From positions 310,001 to 374,000 of the forward strand of contig NZ_JBAJIJ010000002.1 of the NCBI RefSeq assembly GCF_036867135.1: a stretch of DNA of 64,000 bases, in the 5' to 3' direction. Shown here piece after piece: positions 45,691 to 54,153 of the stretch (its first letter is position 1; every line of letters begins with the position of its first letter). The notes under the pieces were generated by a model. It was given only the letters and a program-made list of their open reading frames with translations, had not been told where the DNA came from and made no database searches. Origin of the DNA: Aeromicrobium sp. Sec7.5 (lineage in GTDB: Bacteria; Actinomycetota; Actinomycetes; Propionibacteriales; Nocardioidaceae). The position numbers and the translations under genes were made by a program.

Positions 45691-47030
45691 CTCGACGCCG
45701 GACCGCCCAGCGTGAGGAGCTCAGGAGCGGCGGGGGCACCACAGCACCCACCGCCATCCGTGGCGGCCTCGTCCTCGAAGGTCCCCGCTCCCCCGCACAC
45801 ACCGGTGTCGGGAAGCACGAGATCGACGCGGGCCGCCGCCTCGTGGTCACCAGCAATGGCAGCGGCGACCGAGCGGGTCTGCTCGAAGCCGGTGAGGGCC
45901 AGGAACGACGTGGCGCGACCGTAGGACTTCATCCCGACGGGATAGAAGCCCGGCTCGGGCTGGGCCAGCTCGGCGGCGCCGTGCGGGTAGACCGTGCCGC
46001 AGGAGTGCTCGTTCGGGTCGATCAGGGGCGCCAGCGTTCGCGGTGACTCCAGCACGGGGTCGAGGTCGAGCCGCAGCTCGGAGAGGAACGAGAGGTCGGG
46101 CCGGAAGCCGGTCAGGACGACGACCTCGTCGACGCCCGCGACCTCCGCGCCACGGTCCGACGTCAGGGTGAGGCGGCCGCCGGAGTCCGACGCCACCGCG
46201 GACGTGCGGAAGCCGTTCACGGTCGCGACCGGTCCGGTCTCGACGGCATCCCGAGCGAGCTGGCCCAGCTCGCCGCGGGCGGGGAGCTCGTCCTGGCCGC
46301 TGCCGGCGAAGGTCGCGTTGACCGTGGGTCGGCGCACCAACCAGGTGATGCGAGTGTCGGGGTGCAGCTTCGCGAGCGCGACGAGACCGATCAGCACGCC
46401 CTTGGCCGAGGCGCCGGATCCTGCGACGACGACGTGCTTGCCGGCATACCGCTGGACCACCGCGTCGTCGGTCAGGTCGGGCATCCGGTAGCTGATGCGG
46501 GTCGCGTTCTCGATCTCACCGATCGCGGGAAAGCCGTCACTGCCCAGCGGGTTGGGGCGACCCCACGTGCCGGAGGCGTCGACGACCGCCCGGGCGGCGA
46601 GCACCTCGCGGCCGGTGGACGTCTCGACGTGGACCGTGAAGCTCGACGTCTCACGCCCCGAGGACACGAGGCGATCGCGTCCCGAGCGAGTCACGGCGAT
46701 GACGCGCGTGTCGAGCCTGACGCTCTCGCCGAGCACGTCGGCGAGCGGCTGCAGGTAGGAGTCGACCCAGTCCCGCCCGGTCGGGTACCGCTTCGGGTTC
46801 GGCGCCGCCCAGCCCGCGGGCTCCAGAAGCGCCCGCGCCGCCGGGTCGACGAGCTCGGACCACGACGAGAACAGACGGACGTGACCCCACTCCCGCACCG
46901 CCGCGCCGACGTCACTGCCCGCCTCCAGGACGAGGACGGGAAGGTCGCGCGCACGCAGGTGCGCGGCCGCAGCCAGGCCCGCCGGACCGGCGCCGATGAC
47001 GACGACCGGCTGCTCGCGGGTCTCAGGCAT
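45687..47030 (-). CDS. Arsenic-operon flavoprotein monooxygenase (ArsO-like)
   Basis: This is a 447-residue FAD/NAD(P) protein. The first Rossmann motif is VVVIGAGPAGLAAAAHL; the second, for NADPH, is HVVVAGSGASAKGVL. The ending GVCGGAGTFEDEAATDGGGC CGAPA has a paired Cys. It follows arsC with an eight-base overlap and is last in the arsenic operon. ArsO-type proteins occur in arsenic operons but their reaction is not settled. Membership rests on context plus the flavin monooxygenase fold. Confidence 0.85.
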   Translation of the reverse strand: MPETREQPVVVIGAGPAGLAAAAHLRARDLPVLVLEAGSDVGAAVREWGHVRLFSSWSELVDPAARALLEPAGWAAPNPKRYPTGRDWVDSYLQPLADVLGESVRLDTRVIAVTRSGRDRLVSSGRETSSFTVHVETSTGREVLAARAVVDASGTWGRPNPLGSDGFPAIGEIENATRISYRMPDLTDDAVVQRYAGKHVVVAGSGASAKGVLIGLVALAKLHPDTRITWLVRRPTVNATFAGSGQDELPARGELGQLARDAVETGPVATVNGFRTSAVASDSGGRLTLTSDRGAEVAGVDEVVVLTGFRPDLSFLSELRLDLDPVLESPRTLAPLIDPNEHSCGTVYPHGAAELAQPEPGFYPVGMKSYGRATSFLALTGFEQTRSVAAAIAGDHEAAARVDLVLPDTGVCGGAGTFEDEAATDGGGCCGAPAAPELLTLGGPASS

Positions 47031-47451
47031 GGTCGACGGCTCCCGTGCCGGGAACGAGCGACTCGATGAGGCCCTCGATGCGTGCCTTGATCTCGTCGCG
47101 GACTTCCCGAACGGTCTCGATGCCCTGGCCTGCGGGGTCGGTGAGCACCCAGTCCTCGTAGCGCTTGCCGGGGAAGTAGGGGCACTCGTCGCCGCAGCCC
47201 ATCGTGATGACGACGTCGGAGGCGATCACGGCGTCGTCGGTGAGCTTCTTGGGCTGCTCGCCGGCGATGTCGATGCCGACCTCGGCCATGGCCTCGACGG
47301 CGACAGGGTTGATCTGGTCGCCGGGCATCGATCCGGCCGAGCGGACGTCGACGCGGTCGCCCGCGAGGTTCGTCAGGAAGCCTGCGGCCATCTGCGACCG
47401 GCCGGCGTTGTGGACGCAGACGAACAGGACGGAGGGCTTGGAATCAGTCAT
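47023..47451 (-). CDS. arsC: Arsenate reductase, low-Mr phosphatase type
   Basis: This is a 135-residue protein starting at ATG 47451. The P-loop is FVCVHNAGRSQMA, and the later Cys are in MGCGDECPYFPG. DPAGQGIETVREVRDEI is the family ending. It reduces arsenate to arsenite using thioredoxin or mycothiol. The paralogue upstream (47468) carries an extra N-terminal domain. Confidence 0.94.
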   Translation of the reverse strand: MTDSKPSVLFVCVHNAGRSQMAAGFLTNLAGDRVDVRSAGSMPGDQINPVAVEAMAEVGIDIAGEQPKKLTDDAVIASDVVITMGCGDECPYFPGKRYEDWVLTDPAGQGIETVREVRDEIKARIEGLIESLVPGTGAVDHA

Positions 47452-47467
47452 CACGATGTCCTTCGGT

Positions 47468-48085
47468 TCAGAGGTTGAGGTCGCGCAGGAGGCCGGTGAT
47501 GCGGCCCTGGAGGTCGTCGCGGATGTCGCGGACCTGGTCGAGCGTGGCGCCGGCAGGATCGCTGACGTCCCAGTCGAGGTACTGCTTGCCGGGGAAGATC
47601 GGGCAGGTGTCACCGCAGCCCATCGTGATGATGACGTCCGCGGCGTGCAGCACGGTGTCGGTCAGTGGCTTGGGGTAGGCGGTGGTCAGGTCGATGCCGC
47701 GCTCGGCGAGCACCGCGACCGCCTGCGGATTGATCTCGCCCGTCGGTGCCGAGCCGGCGGAGCGGACGTGGACGCGTCCGGGAGCGAGGTGCTCGGCGAT
47801 CGCGGCCGCCATCTGCGACCGGCCGGCGTTGTGCACGCACACGAACAGGATCTCCGGGACGGTCTTGACCCGCGTGCCGTCGGCCTGCGCCTGGGCGGTG
47901 AGCAGCTCGGTGGCGTAGCGGCGGACCAAGATCGGCAGGTAGGTCGTGATGGCGGCATTCGGCTCCAGCGCTTCGCGCGCTTCGGTGACGGCCTGCTCGA
48001 TGCGGGCGCGGGCGAAGGTGCCGTCGAAGGCGTAGGCCAGGTCGGCGATCGTGGCCTCGTGGGTGTCGCGTGCCGTGATGCTCAT
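47468..48085 (-). CDS. arsC: Arsenate reductase with N-terminal helical domain
   Basis: This 205-residue protein overlaps acr3 by ATGA. Residues 1-75 form a three-helix bundle (DGTFARARIEQAVTEAREAL, YLPILVRRYATELL) as in Corynebacterium ArsC1'. Residues 78-205 are the reductase with FVCVHNAGRSQMAAA and MGCGDTCPIFPG. Members use mycothiol/mycoredoxin in the corynebacterial case. Two reductases in tandem suggest either different redox partners or a dosage effect. Confidence 0.93.
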   Translation of the reverse strand: MSITARDTHEATIADLAYAFDGTFARARIEQAVTEAREALEPNAAITTYLPILVRRYATELLTAQAQADGTRVKTVPEILFVCVHNAGRSQMAAAIAEHLAPGRVHVRSAGSAPTGEINPQAVAVLAERGIDLTTAYPKPLTDTVLHAADVIITMGCGDTCPIFPGKQYLDWDVSDPAGATLDQVRDIRDDLQGRITGLLRDLNL

Positions 48086-49167
48086 GTGGGGTCTCCTGCG
48101 GGGGTGAAGTAGCGGCGCGACCAGAGGGCCACGTAGACGAGGCCGACCAGGACGGGGACCTCGATGAGGGGTCCGACGACGCCCGCGAGGGCCTGGCCGG
48201 ACGTGGCACCGAACGTGCCGATCGCGACGGCGATGGCGAGCTCGAAGTTGTTGCCCGCGGCCGTGAAGGCCAGCGTGGCGGTCTTGGCGTAGCCGAGGCG
48301 CAGGGCCCGGCCGAGCACCATGCCGAGGGCGAAGGTGATCGCGAAGTACGCCAGCAGCGGCAGCGCGATCCGCACGACGTCGAGCGGGTTGCTCGTGATC
48401 GCGTCACCCTGCAGTGCGAACAGCAGGACGATCGTGAACAGCAGGCCGTAGAGCGCCCACGGGCCGATGCGCGGCAGGAACGTCTCCTCGTACCACTCGC
48501 GCCCCTTGGCCTTCTCGCCGACGACGCGCGTCAGGAACCCGGCCAGCAACGGGATCCCGAGGAACACCAGGACGCTCGCCGTGATCGCCCCGACCGAGAA
48601 CTCGGCGCTGGTGGTCGACAGGCCGAGCCACTCCGGCAGCGTCTGGAGGTAGAACCAGCCCAGTGCGGCGAAAGCGAACACCTGGAAGACCGAGTTGATC
48701 GCGACCAGCACGGCAGCGGCCTCGCGGTCACCACAGGCCAGGTCGTTCCAGATCATGACCATCGCGATGCAGCGGGCGAGGCCCACGATGATCAGGCCCG
48801 TGCGGTACTCCGGCAGGTCCGGCAGGAGCAACCAGGCCAGCGCGAACATCAGGGCCGGACCGACGAGCCAGTTGAGCACCAACGACGCGATCAGGAGGCT
48901 GCGGTCGCCCGTGACCCGTCGGGTCTCGTCGTAGCGGACCTTCGCCAGGACCGGGTACATCATGACGAGCAGGCCGACGGCGATCGGCACGGAGATCGAG
49001 CCGATCGTGAACGACTCCAGCGCGTCGACCAAGCCCTCCCACGTGCGGCCGAGCACCAGGCCCACGGCCATGGCCACGGCGATCCAGACCGGCAGGAACC
49101 GGTCGAGGGTCGAGAGCTTCGCGACGACGGCGGCCTCGCTGCTGGCCGTCGGGGCTGACTGGGTCAC
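48082..49167 (-). CDS. acr3: ACR3-family arsenite exporter
   Basis: This is a 361-residue, ten-helix exporter. The essential Cys lies in ARCIAMVMIWNDLACGD, and the family motif FTAAGNNFELAIAVAIGTFG is complete. It pumps As(III) out of the cell driven by the membrane potential. It is the first gene of the leftward operon and is divergent from arsR across 128 bases. It is longer than and distinct from the BASS-type protein at 28129. Confidence 0.95.
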   Translation of the reverse strand: MTQSAPTASSEAAVVAKLSTLDRFLPVWIAVAMAVGLVLGRTWEGLVDALESFTIGSISVPIAVGLLVMMYPVLAKVRYDETRRVTGDRSLLIASLVLNWLVGPALMFALAWLLLPDLPEYRTGLIIVGLARCIAMVMIWNDLACGDREAAAVLVAINSVFQVFAFAALGWFYLQTLPEWLGLSTTSAEFSVGAITASVLVFLGIPLLAGFLTRVVGEKAKGREWYEETFLPRIGPWALYGLLFTIVLLFALQGDAITSNPLDVVRIALPLLAYFAITFALGMVLGRALRLGYAKTATLAFTAAGNNFELAIAVAIGTFGATSGQALAGVVGPLIEVPVLVGLVYVALWSRRYFTPAGDPT

Positions 49168-49222
49168 GGGCGGTCCTTTGGTTGCGCGCGCCTGGTGGGG
49201 CGTTCACCCACCATTCACTTCC

Positions 49223-49269
49223 ATCGACGATCGTCGATCCAGGACAACAGTAGCGATCCATCGACGGAT
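49223..49269. promoter_or_regulatory. Two ArsR operator-like dyads in the acr3-arsR gap
   Basis: ATCGACGATCGTCGAT (49223-49238) is a perfect 16-bp palindrome. ATCCATCGACGGAT (49256-49269) is a second, looser copy, and TCCATCGAC occurs in both. They lie between the divergent acr3 and arsR genes, where ArsR sites are expected. Confidence 0.6.
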
Positions 49270-49295
49270 GTCAATGCATGGGTCATACTGGACCG

Positions 49296-49652
49296 ATGGC
49301 CACCGAACTGACCGTCCTCGACGCCGGCGACCTGTGCTGTGCGCCCATCGTGCGCGAGGCGATGAGCGCCGAGAGCGCCACGGCCCTCGCCGCGAAGTTC
49401 AAGGCCATCGGCGACCCGACCCGCCTGCGTCTGCTGTCGCTCGTGGCTGCGCACGAGGGGGCCGAGGCCTGCGTGTGCGACCTGACCGAGCCGGTTGCCC
49501 TGTCCCAGCCCACCGTGTCGCACCACCTCAAGGTCTTGGTCGACACCGGGCTCCTGACCCGCACCAAGCGCGGCACCTGGTCGTTCTACGCCCTGGTCCC
49601 GGGTGCGCTCGACGACCTCGCCGACCTGCTCCGCACGCCCACCACCGCCTGA
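49296..49652 (+). CDS. arsR: ArsR As(III)-responsive repressor
   Basis: This is a 118-residue repressor; ATG 49296 is preferred to ATG 49278. Cys14-Cys15 near the start match the paired Cys of C. glutamicum ArsR1. A CVCDL motif (Cys59, Cys61) lies in the DNA-binding helix as in E. coli ArsR. The recognition helix is LSQPTVSHHLKVL. It controls the divergent acr3-arsC-arsC-arsO operon. Confidence 0.94.
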   Translation: MATELTVLDAGDLCCAPIVREAMSAESATALAAKFKAIGDPTRLRLLSLVAAHEGAEACVCDLTEPVALSQPTVSHHLKVLVDTGLLTRTKRGTWSFYALVPGALDDLADLLRTPTTA

Positions 49653-49659
49653 CGGCGGG

Positions 49660-49686
49660 ACCCGTCGCCGGGCCCCGCCGACGGGT
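49660..49686. terminator. Bidirectional hairpin after arsR
   Basis: ACCCGTCG and CGACGGGT form an 8-bp stem with an 11-base loop, between the arsR stop and the convergent stop at 49687. Confidence 0.6.
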
Positions 49687-49854
49687 TCAGCCCCGGCCAG
49701 GCCCCCGGAACCGCGCCCAGAGCGAAGGGCGCTCGTCCCGGTGGCCCGCGCACCAGTTGTCGTCGGGCACCATCGCCCGGACTGCGGCGACGTGCTGACC
49801 ACAACCGGCCCAGGTGACCTTGCTGCACTGCTTGCATCGCACGGGTCGGCACAT
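49687..49854 (-). CDS. Small Cys-rich zinc-ribbon-like protein
   Basis: This 55-residue protein starts at ATG 49854. It has MCRPVRCKQCSKVTWAGCGQ H, a pattern shared by many short actinobacterial proteins (Cys-x2-Cys with TWAGCGxH), and a later Cys in DDNWCAGH. One zinc is probably bound. Its function is unknown. It is five bases downstream of the AhpD-like gene, in the same direction, and probably co-transcribed with the MMPL gene. Confidence 0.75.
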   Translation of the reverse strand: MCRPVRCKQCSKVTWAGCGQHVAAVRAMVPDDNWCAGHRDERPSLWARFRGPGRG

Positions 49855-49859
49855 GACGC

Positions 49860-50234
49860 TCAGCCCTCCTCGGCGGCGGCAGGGGCCTCGCCGGCGAACT
49901 CGCGGAAGACCTCGTAGGCGCGTGCACCGTGGATCGTGGCGGGCCCGCCGTGCATCAGGAACGTGACCCCGATGGCCTCCGCGGCCTCCTGTGTCGTGGC
50001 TCCGGCGCGGACGGCAGCCTGCCCGTGCGAGGCGATGCAGCCGTCGCACCCCTCGACGACACCGATCGCGAACGCGATGAGCTCCTTGGTCTTCCGGTCG
50101 AGCGCCCCCTCGGCGAAGGCGGCCTTGCTCAGCTCGCCGAAGCCTTGGTAGACGTCGGGGATCGCGTGGCGGAGGTCGCGGTGGAGGGGGCGCAGGTCGT
50201 TCAGCACCTTCGAGCCGGTCTCGTTCGTGGTCAT
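49860..50234 (-). CDS. AhpD/carboxymuconolactone-decarboxylase-like protein
   Basis: This is a 124-residue protein starting at ATG 50234. It shows the AhpD-like core: KTKELIAFAIGVVEGCDGCIASH with the CxxC redox pair and following His, then GATTQEAAEAIGVTFLMHGG. Such proteins act as peroxidases or reduce disulfides. Its place between the MMPL transporter and CsoR region suggests a role in thiol or sulfide stress. Confidence 0.9.
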   Translation of the reverse strand: MTTNETGSKVLNDLRPLHRDLRHAIPDVYQGFGELSKAAFAEGALDRKTKELIAFAIGVVEGCDGCIASHGQAAVRAGATTQEAAEAIGVTFLMHGGPATIHGARAYEVFREFAGEAPAAAEEG

Positions 50235-50286
50235 GAGGATTGCCTTTCGTCGGGGAGGAAGTGGGCGTGGATGAGGGTCGAGGGGA

Positions 50287-52455
50287 TCAGTCGTGGGCAA
50301 AGGAGATGTTCGGCAGGACGCGCCGCAACCACGCCGGGCTGGCCCACGCCGCAGGTCCGGTGAGCCGCAGCATCACGGGCAGCAGCACCAGACGCACCAG
50401 GAACGCGTCGAGCAGCACCGCGACACCGAGGATCACGCCCATCTCCTTGGGCGGGAGCGGACCCGCCAGGGCGAAGGTGAAGAACACCGCGACCATGACC
50501 CCACCGGCGGCGAAGATGATGCGTCCCGACTGCGCGACAGCGCCGACCATCGCGTCCTTGGCGTCGCCGGTGCGCTCCCAGTGCTCCTTGGCCGAGGCGA
50601 GCAGGAAGACCGTGTAGTCCATCGCGATCGCGAAGATCATCGCGAAGAAGAACACCGGCGCCCACGCGTCGAGGAAGCCCTGCGGCTCGAACCCGATGAG
50701 GCCGGCCCCGTAGCCGTCCTGGAACACCAGGCGTGCGACACCGAAGGCAGCGGCGGTCGACAGCAGGCTGACGACCGTGCCGAGCAAGGAGATCAAGGGC
50801 GCCTGGAGCGCGACCAGCAGCAGCAGGAACCCCAGGGCCAGGACGATGCCGATGACCAACGGCGTGGAGGTGTCGAGCTGCTGCTTCAGGTCGAGGTTCT
50901 CGACCGCGGCGCCGCCGAGGAGGGCGTCGGCCGGCAGGTCGGCACGAAGGCGATCGACCGTCTCGGCCAGGGCCGGGTCGGACGGGTCCACGGTCGGGAC
51001 GGCCTGGATCATGGCCAGCCCGCTGTCATCGGTGCCGGCGACGGCCGGCATGACACCGGCCACGCCCGGGTCCGCCGCCAGCACCGTGGCCGACGACGCC
51101 ACGTCGGCCTGCGGCACGACGACCTGGATCGTCCCGGGCGCACCGTCGCCGAAGGCGGCCTGCACCACGTCGTAGCCGACCCGAGCACTCGCGTCCTCGG
51201 GCAGGACCTTGATAGACGGCATGGCCGTCTGCAGACCGGCGATCGGGAGCGCGAGAGCGATCAGCACCACGAGGGCGCCGGCTCCCCAGCGCAGCGGCTG
51301 GTCCCAGAGCTTCTGCCCCCAGCGCTCGAAGCGGGGCGACCCGTGCTCGCCGGCCCGGGCCCACGGCAGCGCGAAGCGGTTGATGCGGTCGTCGAGGCGG
51401 TGGAGCACGAGCGGCAGCAGCGTGAGCGTCGCAGCGAGCACGAAGACGACCGACAGCATGATGCCCCCGGCCATGGACCGGAACGAGGGCGACGGCACGA
51501 GCATGACCGCCGACAGCGAGACCAGCACCGTGACCCCGGAGAGCAGGACGGCCTTGCCCGCGGTGTCCATCGTCTCGGCGACGGCACTGTCCCGGGTGCT
51601 GCCCGCGCGAGCCCGCGCGGCCCGGTACCGCGCCACGACGAGCAGGGCGTAGTCGATCCCGAGGGCGAGCGAGAACATCATCGCGAAGTTCATCGCCCAG
51701 ATCGAGACGGGGACGAGCTCGTTGATCAGCACGAGCGATCCGGCGGACGCCACCAGTCCGGCGAGCGTCAGCAACAGGGGCAGGCCGGCGGCCACGAGGG
51801 CGCCGAAGGCCAGCACGAGGATCCCGAGGGTCACGGGCCAGGAGATCATCTCCGACTTCAGCATCGCCTCGAGGTTGGCCTCGTTGAAGTCCGACCAGAG
51901 CAGTGACGATCCGGTGGGGTTGACCTGGACCTCGTCGGTCGAGAGTGCCTGGAGCTCGCCCTTCAGGTCGGAGGCCACACGGACCATCTCGTTGGTGTCG
52001 ACCCCGGCTCCGGCCAGGACCACCGCCGTCCGGCCGTCGGCGGACAGGCTCGCGCCGGGCATCGGCGCCACGATCTCCGCCAGGCGGTCGTCGGTCTCGA
52101 GCACCCGCGTCACCTCGGCGAGGACCTCGGGACCCTCACCCTCCGTGAGCGGCGCGCCCGGGCTGTGGACGACGACCTGGATCGCGTGACTCGCGTTGCC
52201 GCCGAAGCTCTCCTGCGCCAGGTCACGGACCTGCACGGACTCCGAGCCGTCGGCCTGCCACCCGGCGCCGGAGAGCCGGTGCTCGACGAACGGGGCGAAC
52301 ACCCCCAGGCCGACGACCAGGACCACCCAGATCAGGGCGACTCCCCGCCCGTGGCGCGTCACCGCCACACCCATGCGGCCGAGTGGACCAGGACGGCCCG
52401 GCGTCGCGGGGGGCGCGGAGGCCGCGTCGGGCGCGGCCGTCAGGGACTGGGTCAT
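50287..52455 (-). CDS. MMPL/RND-family membrane transporter
   Basis: This is a 722-residue protein. ATG 52455 has AAAGGA six bases upstream. It has twelve helices in two halves, with two large outer domains. FAMMFSLALGIDYALLVVAR and FFFAMIFAIAMDYTVFLLAS carry the Asp-Tyr proton-relay pairs. Members export lipids or toxic compounds. Two C6/G6 operators just upstream suggest CsoR-family control shared with DUF302-csoR. Confidence 0.92.
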   Translation of the reverse strand: MTQSLTAAPDAASAPPATPGRPGPLGRMGVAVTRHGRGVALIWVVLVVGLGVFAPFVEHRLSGAGWQADGSESVQVRDLAQESFGGNASHAIQVVVHSPGAPLTEGEGPEVLAEVTRVLETDDRLAEIVAPMPGASLSADGRTAVVLAGAGVDTNEMVRVASDLKGELQALSTDEVQVNPTGSSLLWSDFNEANLEAMLKSEMISWPVTLGILVLAFGALVAAGLPLLLTLAGLVASAGSLVLINELVPVSIWAMNFAMMFSLALGIDYALLVVARYRAARARAGSTRDSAVAETMDTAGKAVLLSGVTVLVSLSAVMLVPSPSFRSMAGGIMLSVVFVLAATLTLLPLVLHRLDDRINRFALPWARAGEHGSPRFERWGQKLWDQPLRWGAGALVVLIALALPIAGLQTAMPSIKVLPEDASARVGYDVVQAAFGDGAPGTIQVVVPQADVASSATVLAADPGVAGVMPAVAGTDDSGLAMIQAVPTVDPSDPALAETVDRLRADLPADALLGGAAVENLDLKQQLDTSTPLVIGIVLALGFLLLLVALQAPLISLLGTVVSLLSTAAAFGVARLVFQDGYGAGLIGFEPQGFLDAWAPVFFFAMIFAIAMDYTVFLLASAKEHWERTGDAKDAMVGAVAQSGRIIFAAGGVMVAVFFTFALAGPLPPKEMGVILGVAVLLDAFLVRLVLLPVMLRLTGPAAWASPAWLRRVLPNISFAHD

Positions 52456-52478
52456 GAACATTCCTTTGGAGTCGACGT

Positions 52479-52529
52479 ATCCCCCCAGGGGGATGTAAGA
52501 TCGACCGTAACATATCCCCCCGGGGGGTT
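52479..52529. promoter_or_regulatory. Two CsoR-type operators (ATCCCCCC/GGGGGAT)
   Basis: ATCCCCCCAGGGGGAT (52479-52494) and ATCCCCCCGGGGGGTT (52514-52529) are GC-tract dyads typical of CsoR/CstR sites. They sit in the gap between the leftward MMPL gene and the rightward DUF302-csoR pair. Confidence 0.8.
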
Positions 52530-52560
52530 ATTCTGATCCCCACCAGACGAGGAGTCACCC

Positions 52561-52986
52561 ATGACGACGTTCACGATGACCACGACGCTCGATGCCACGT
52601 ACGACGAGACCGTGCAGCGCGTGCGGGACCTGCTGCCCGAGGCGGGGTTCGGGATCCTGACCGAGATCGACCTGCAGGCGACGCTGCGCACCAAGCTCGG
52701 GGTCGAGGTGGAGCCGCAGGTGATCCTCGGTGCGTGCCGACCGCAGCTGGCGCACCGCGCGATCGAGGCCGACCCGCGGCTGGCCGCGATGCTGCCGTGC
52801 AACGTGGTCGTCGCGGCGCAGTCCGACGGCACGACCCGCGTCGACGTGTTCGATCCCGCCGTCATGACGTCGTTCAGCGACGCTCCCGACCTCGCGGCCA
52901 TCGCAGCCGAGGCCCGCGACCTGCTCGCTGGCATGCTGGCCGCACTCGACGCCACCCCGGAGGACTCCCATGCAGCTCGACGCTGA
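52561..52986 (+). CDS. DUF302 protein
   Basis: This is a 141-residue protein with GAGGAG before ATG 52561. It shows the DUF302 fold markers: YDETVQRVRDLLPEAGFGIL, EIDLQATLRTKLGVEVEPQV and ILGACRPQLAHRAIEADPRL (conserved Gly-Ala-Cys, Ala), then LPCNVVV. The biochemical role is unknown. Two Cys (in LGACRP and MLPCNV) may matter. It overlaps csoR by 17 bases. Confidence 0.9.
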   Translation: MTTFTMTTTLDATYDETVQRVRDLLPEAGFGILTEIDLQATLRTKLGVEVEPQVILGACRPQLAHRAIEADPRLAAMLPCNVVVAAQSDGTTRVDVFDPAVMTSFSDAPDLAAIAAEARDLLAGMLAALDATPEDSHAARR

Positions 52987-53230
52987 CGACGTCAAGGCGG
53001 TCACGACCCGCCTCAAGCGCGCCCACGGGCATCTCGCCTCGGTCATCCGCATGCTCGAGGAGGGCGCCGAGTGCGAGGACGCCCTCACGCAGCTCGCGGC
53101 CGTCAACAAGGCCATCAACCGCGGCGGCTACGCCCTCGTCGCCACGGGCCTGCACCAGTGCCTGACCGAGCAGGGCCCCGACAGCGTCGACACCAAGAAG
53201 CTCGAGAAGCTCTTCCTCGCCCTGGCCTGA
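52970..53230 (+). CDS. CsoR/CstR-family repressor lacking the copper His
   Basis: This 86-residue four-helix repressor has RLKRAHGHLASVIRMLEEGA, Cys in GAECEDAL and Cys in GLHQCL. These are exactly 29 residues apart, like Cys36 and Cys65 of CsoR. The position of CsoR His61 is Gly here (the nearby His is two residues from the Cys instead of four). A two-Cys site without the His is more like CstR persulfide sensors than copper sensors. It probably represses both flanking operons through the C6/G6 sites. Confidence 0.85.
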   Translation: MQLDADDVKAVTTRLKRAHGHLASVIRMLEEGAECEDALTQLAAVNKAINRGGYALVATGLHQCLTEQGPDSVDTKKLEKLFLALA

Positions 53231-53279
53231 GCCGCGGAAGGCCTGCCCCACCGCACGTCGTGCCGCGGAGCCTCAGGCC
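53224..53279. terminator. Long bidirectional hairpin between csoR and tetR
   Basis: GGCCTGAG (53224-53231) pairs with CTCAGGCC (53272-53279), and inner CCGCGG segments pair as well, with a three-base bulge. It overlaps both convergent stops. Confidence 0.5.
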
Positions 53280-53902
53280 TCGGCACCCCGATCGCCGATC
53301 CTGACTGCCGCGTGGGCCCCCAGGTCCACCATGTGGGCGATGAGCTCGTCCCGCGTGAGGTCGAGGCGACCCTGGAGCCAGAGCGCGACGACGTGGGTCG
53401 AGCCCGAGACCAGGAGATGGCCCGTGACCCGGTCGCGGGGATCGATCACCTTCCCGCCGGCCACCTGGAGCAGCAGCTGGTCGACGAAGCCCTCGACCGC
53501 GCGGTCTCGCGTCGCGAGCAGCGCCGGGTTTCCCGCCGACTCCAGGTAGAGACGCGCGACCCGCGGGTCGTCCATCGCGTCGATCGCGCCCGCGACGGCG
53601 ACCCGCACGAGCCCCTCCGGGGTGGCGTCGGCTCGCACGGCCGTGGAGGCGATCGCCTCCCCCACCCGGTCGAAGACCTCCTGCAGAGTCGCGGAGAGCA
53701 AGGCGTCGAGGGAGTCGAAGCTCTCGTAGAAGTACCGCTTGGCCACGCCGGCGCGGGCGCTGACCGCCCCGACGGTCAGGGCGACGACGCCACCCTCACC
53801 CACCGCGTCGAGCGTCGCTGCCACGAGCTTCTGCCGTCGCTCGGCACGGCGCGCCTCCTCCGGGACGCCTGCGTACATCCGTCGAGATCCGTCGGCTGGC
53901 AT
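53273..53902 (-). CDS. TetR-family regulator
   Basis: This is a 209-residue protein. The DNA-binding domain is LVAATLDAVGEGGVVALTVG, SARAGVAKRYFYESFDSLDAL. The ligand domain follows. It is divergent from the small membrane protein/linalool-dehydratase-like operon at 53983 and probably controls it. Confidence 0.9.
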   Translation of the reverse strand: MPADGSRRMYAGVPEEARRAERRQKLVAATLDAVGEGGVVALTVGAVSARAGVAKRYFYESFDSLDALLSATLQEVFDRVGEAIASTAVRADATPEGLVRVAVAGAIDAMDDPRVARLYLESAGNPALLATRDRAVEGFVDQLLLQVAGGKVIDPRDRVTGHLLVSGSTHVVALWLQGRLDLTRDELIAHMVDLGAHAAVRIGDRGAEA

Positions 53903-53911
53903 GGCCTCATC

Positions 53912-53960
53912 TTGACAGGGCTGCGCGGGCCGTGTCAGGTTGATCTGAAACTGCTACGAT
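53912..53960 (+). promoter_or_regulatory. Promoter and TetR operator candidate of the LDI-like operon
   Basis: TGACA (53913-53917) and TGTCA (53933-53937) form an inverted pair 15 bases apart. GTGTCA (53932-53937) and TACGAT (53955-53960) are a weak -35/-10 with 17-base spacing. A repressor here would cover the -35. Confidence 0.4.
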
Positions 53961-53982
53961 GCAGTTCCTGATTGGAGTCCCC

Positions 53983-54153
53983 ATGGTGTGCTGCATCGCC
54001 GCCGTCGCCGTCCTCGCGGTGCTCGGCAAGGTCGTCGGTCGACCGTGGGCCTGGCTCCGTGGGCGCGGCGCCGCCCCGGCGGAGAGCGCGATGCCTCCAC
54101 CCGCGCGGTACGACGTCCCGGCGAACCACACCCCCCAGGCGGCTGCGCGATGA
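53983..54153 (+). CDS. Small single-helix membrane protein before the LDI-like gene
   Basis: ATG 53983, with GGAG five bases upstream, is preferred to ATG 53959. The 56-residue chain has one helix (MVCCIAAVAVLAVLGKVVG) with paired Cys, then a Pro/Ala-rich tail. Its stop overlaps the LDI-like start (ATGA). It may be a partner or anchor for the next protein; function unknown. Confidence 0.65.
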   Translation: MVCCIAAVAVLAVLGKVVGRPWAWLRGRGAAPAESAMPPPARYDVPANHTPQAAAR

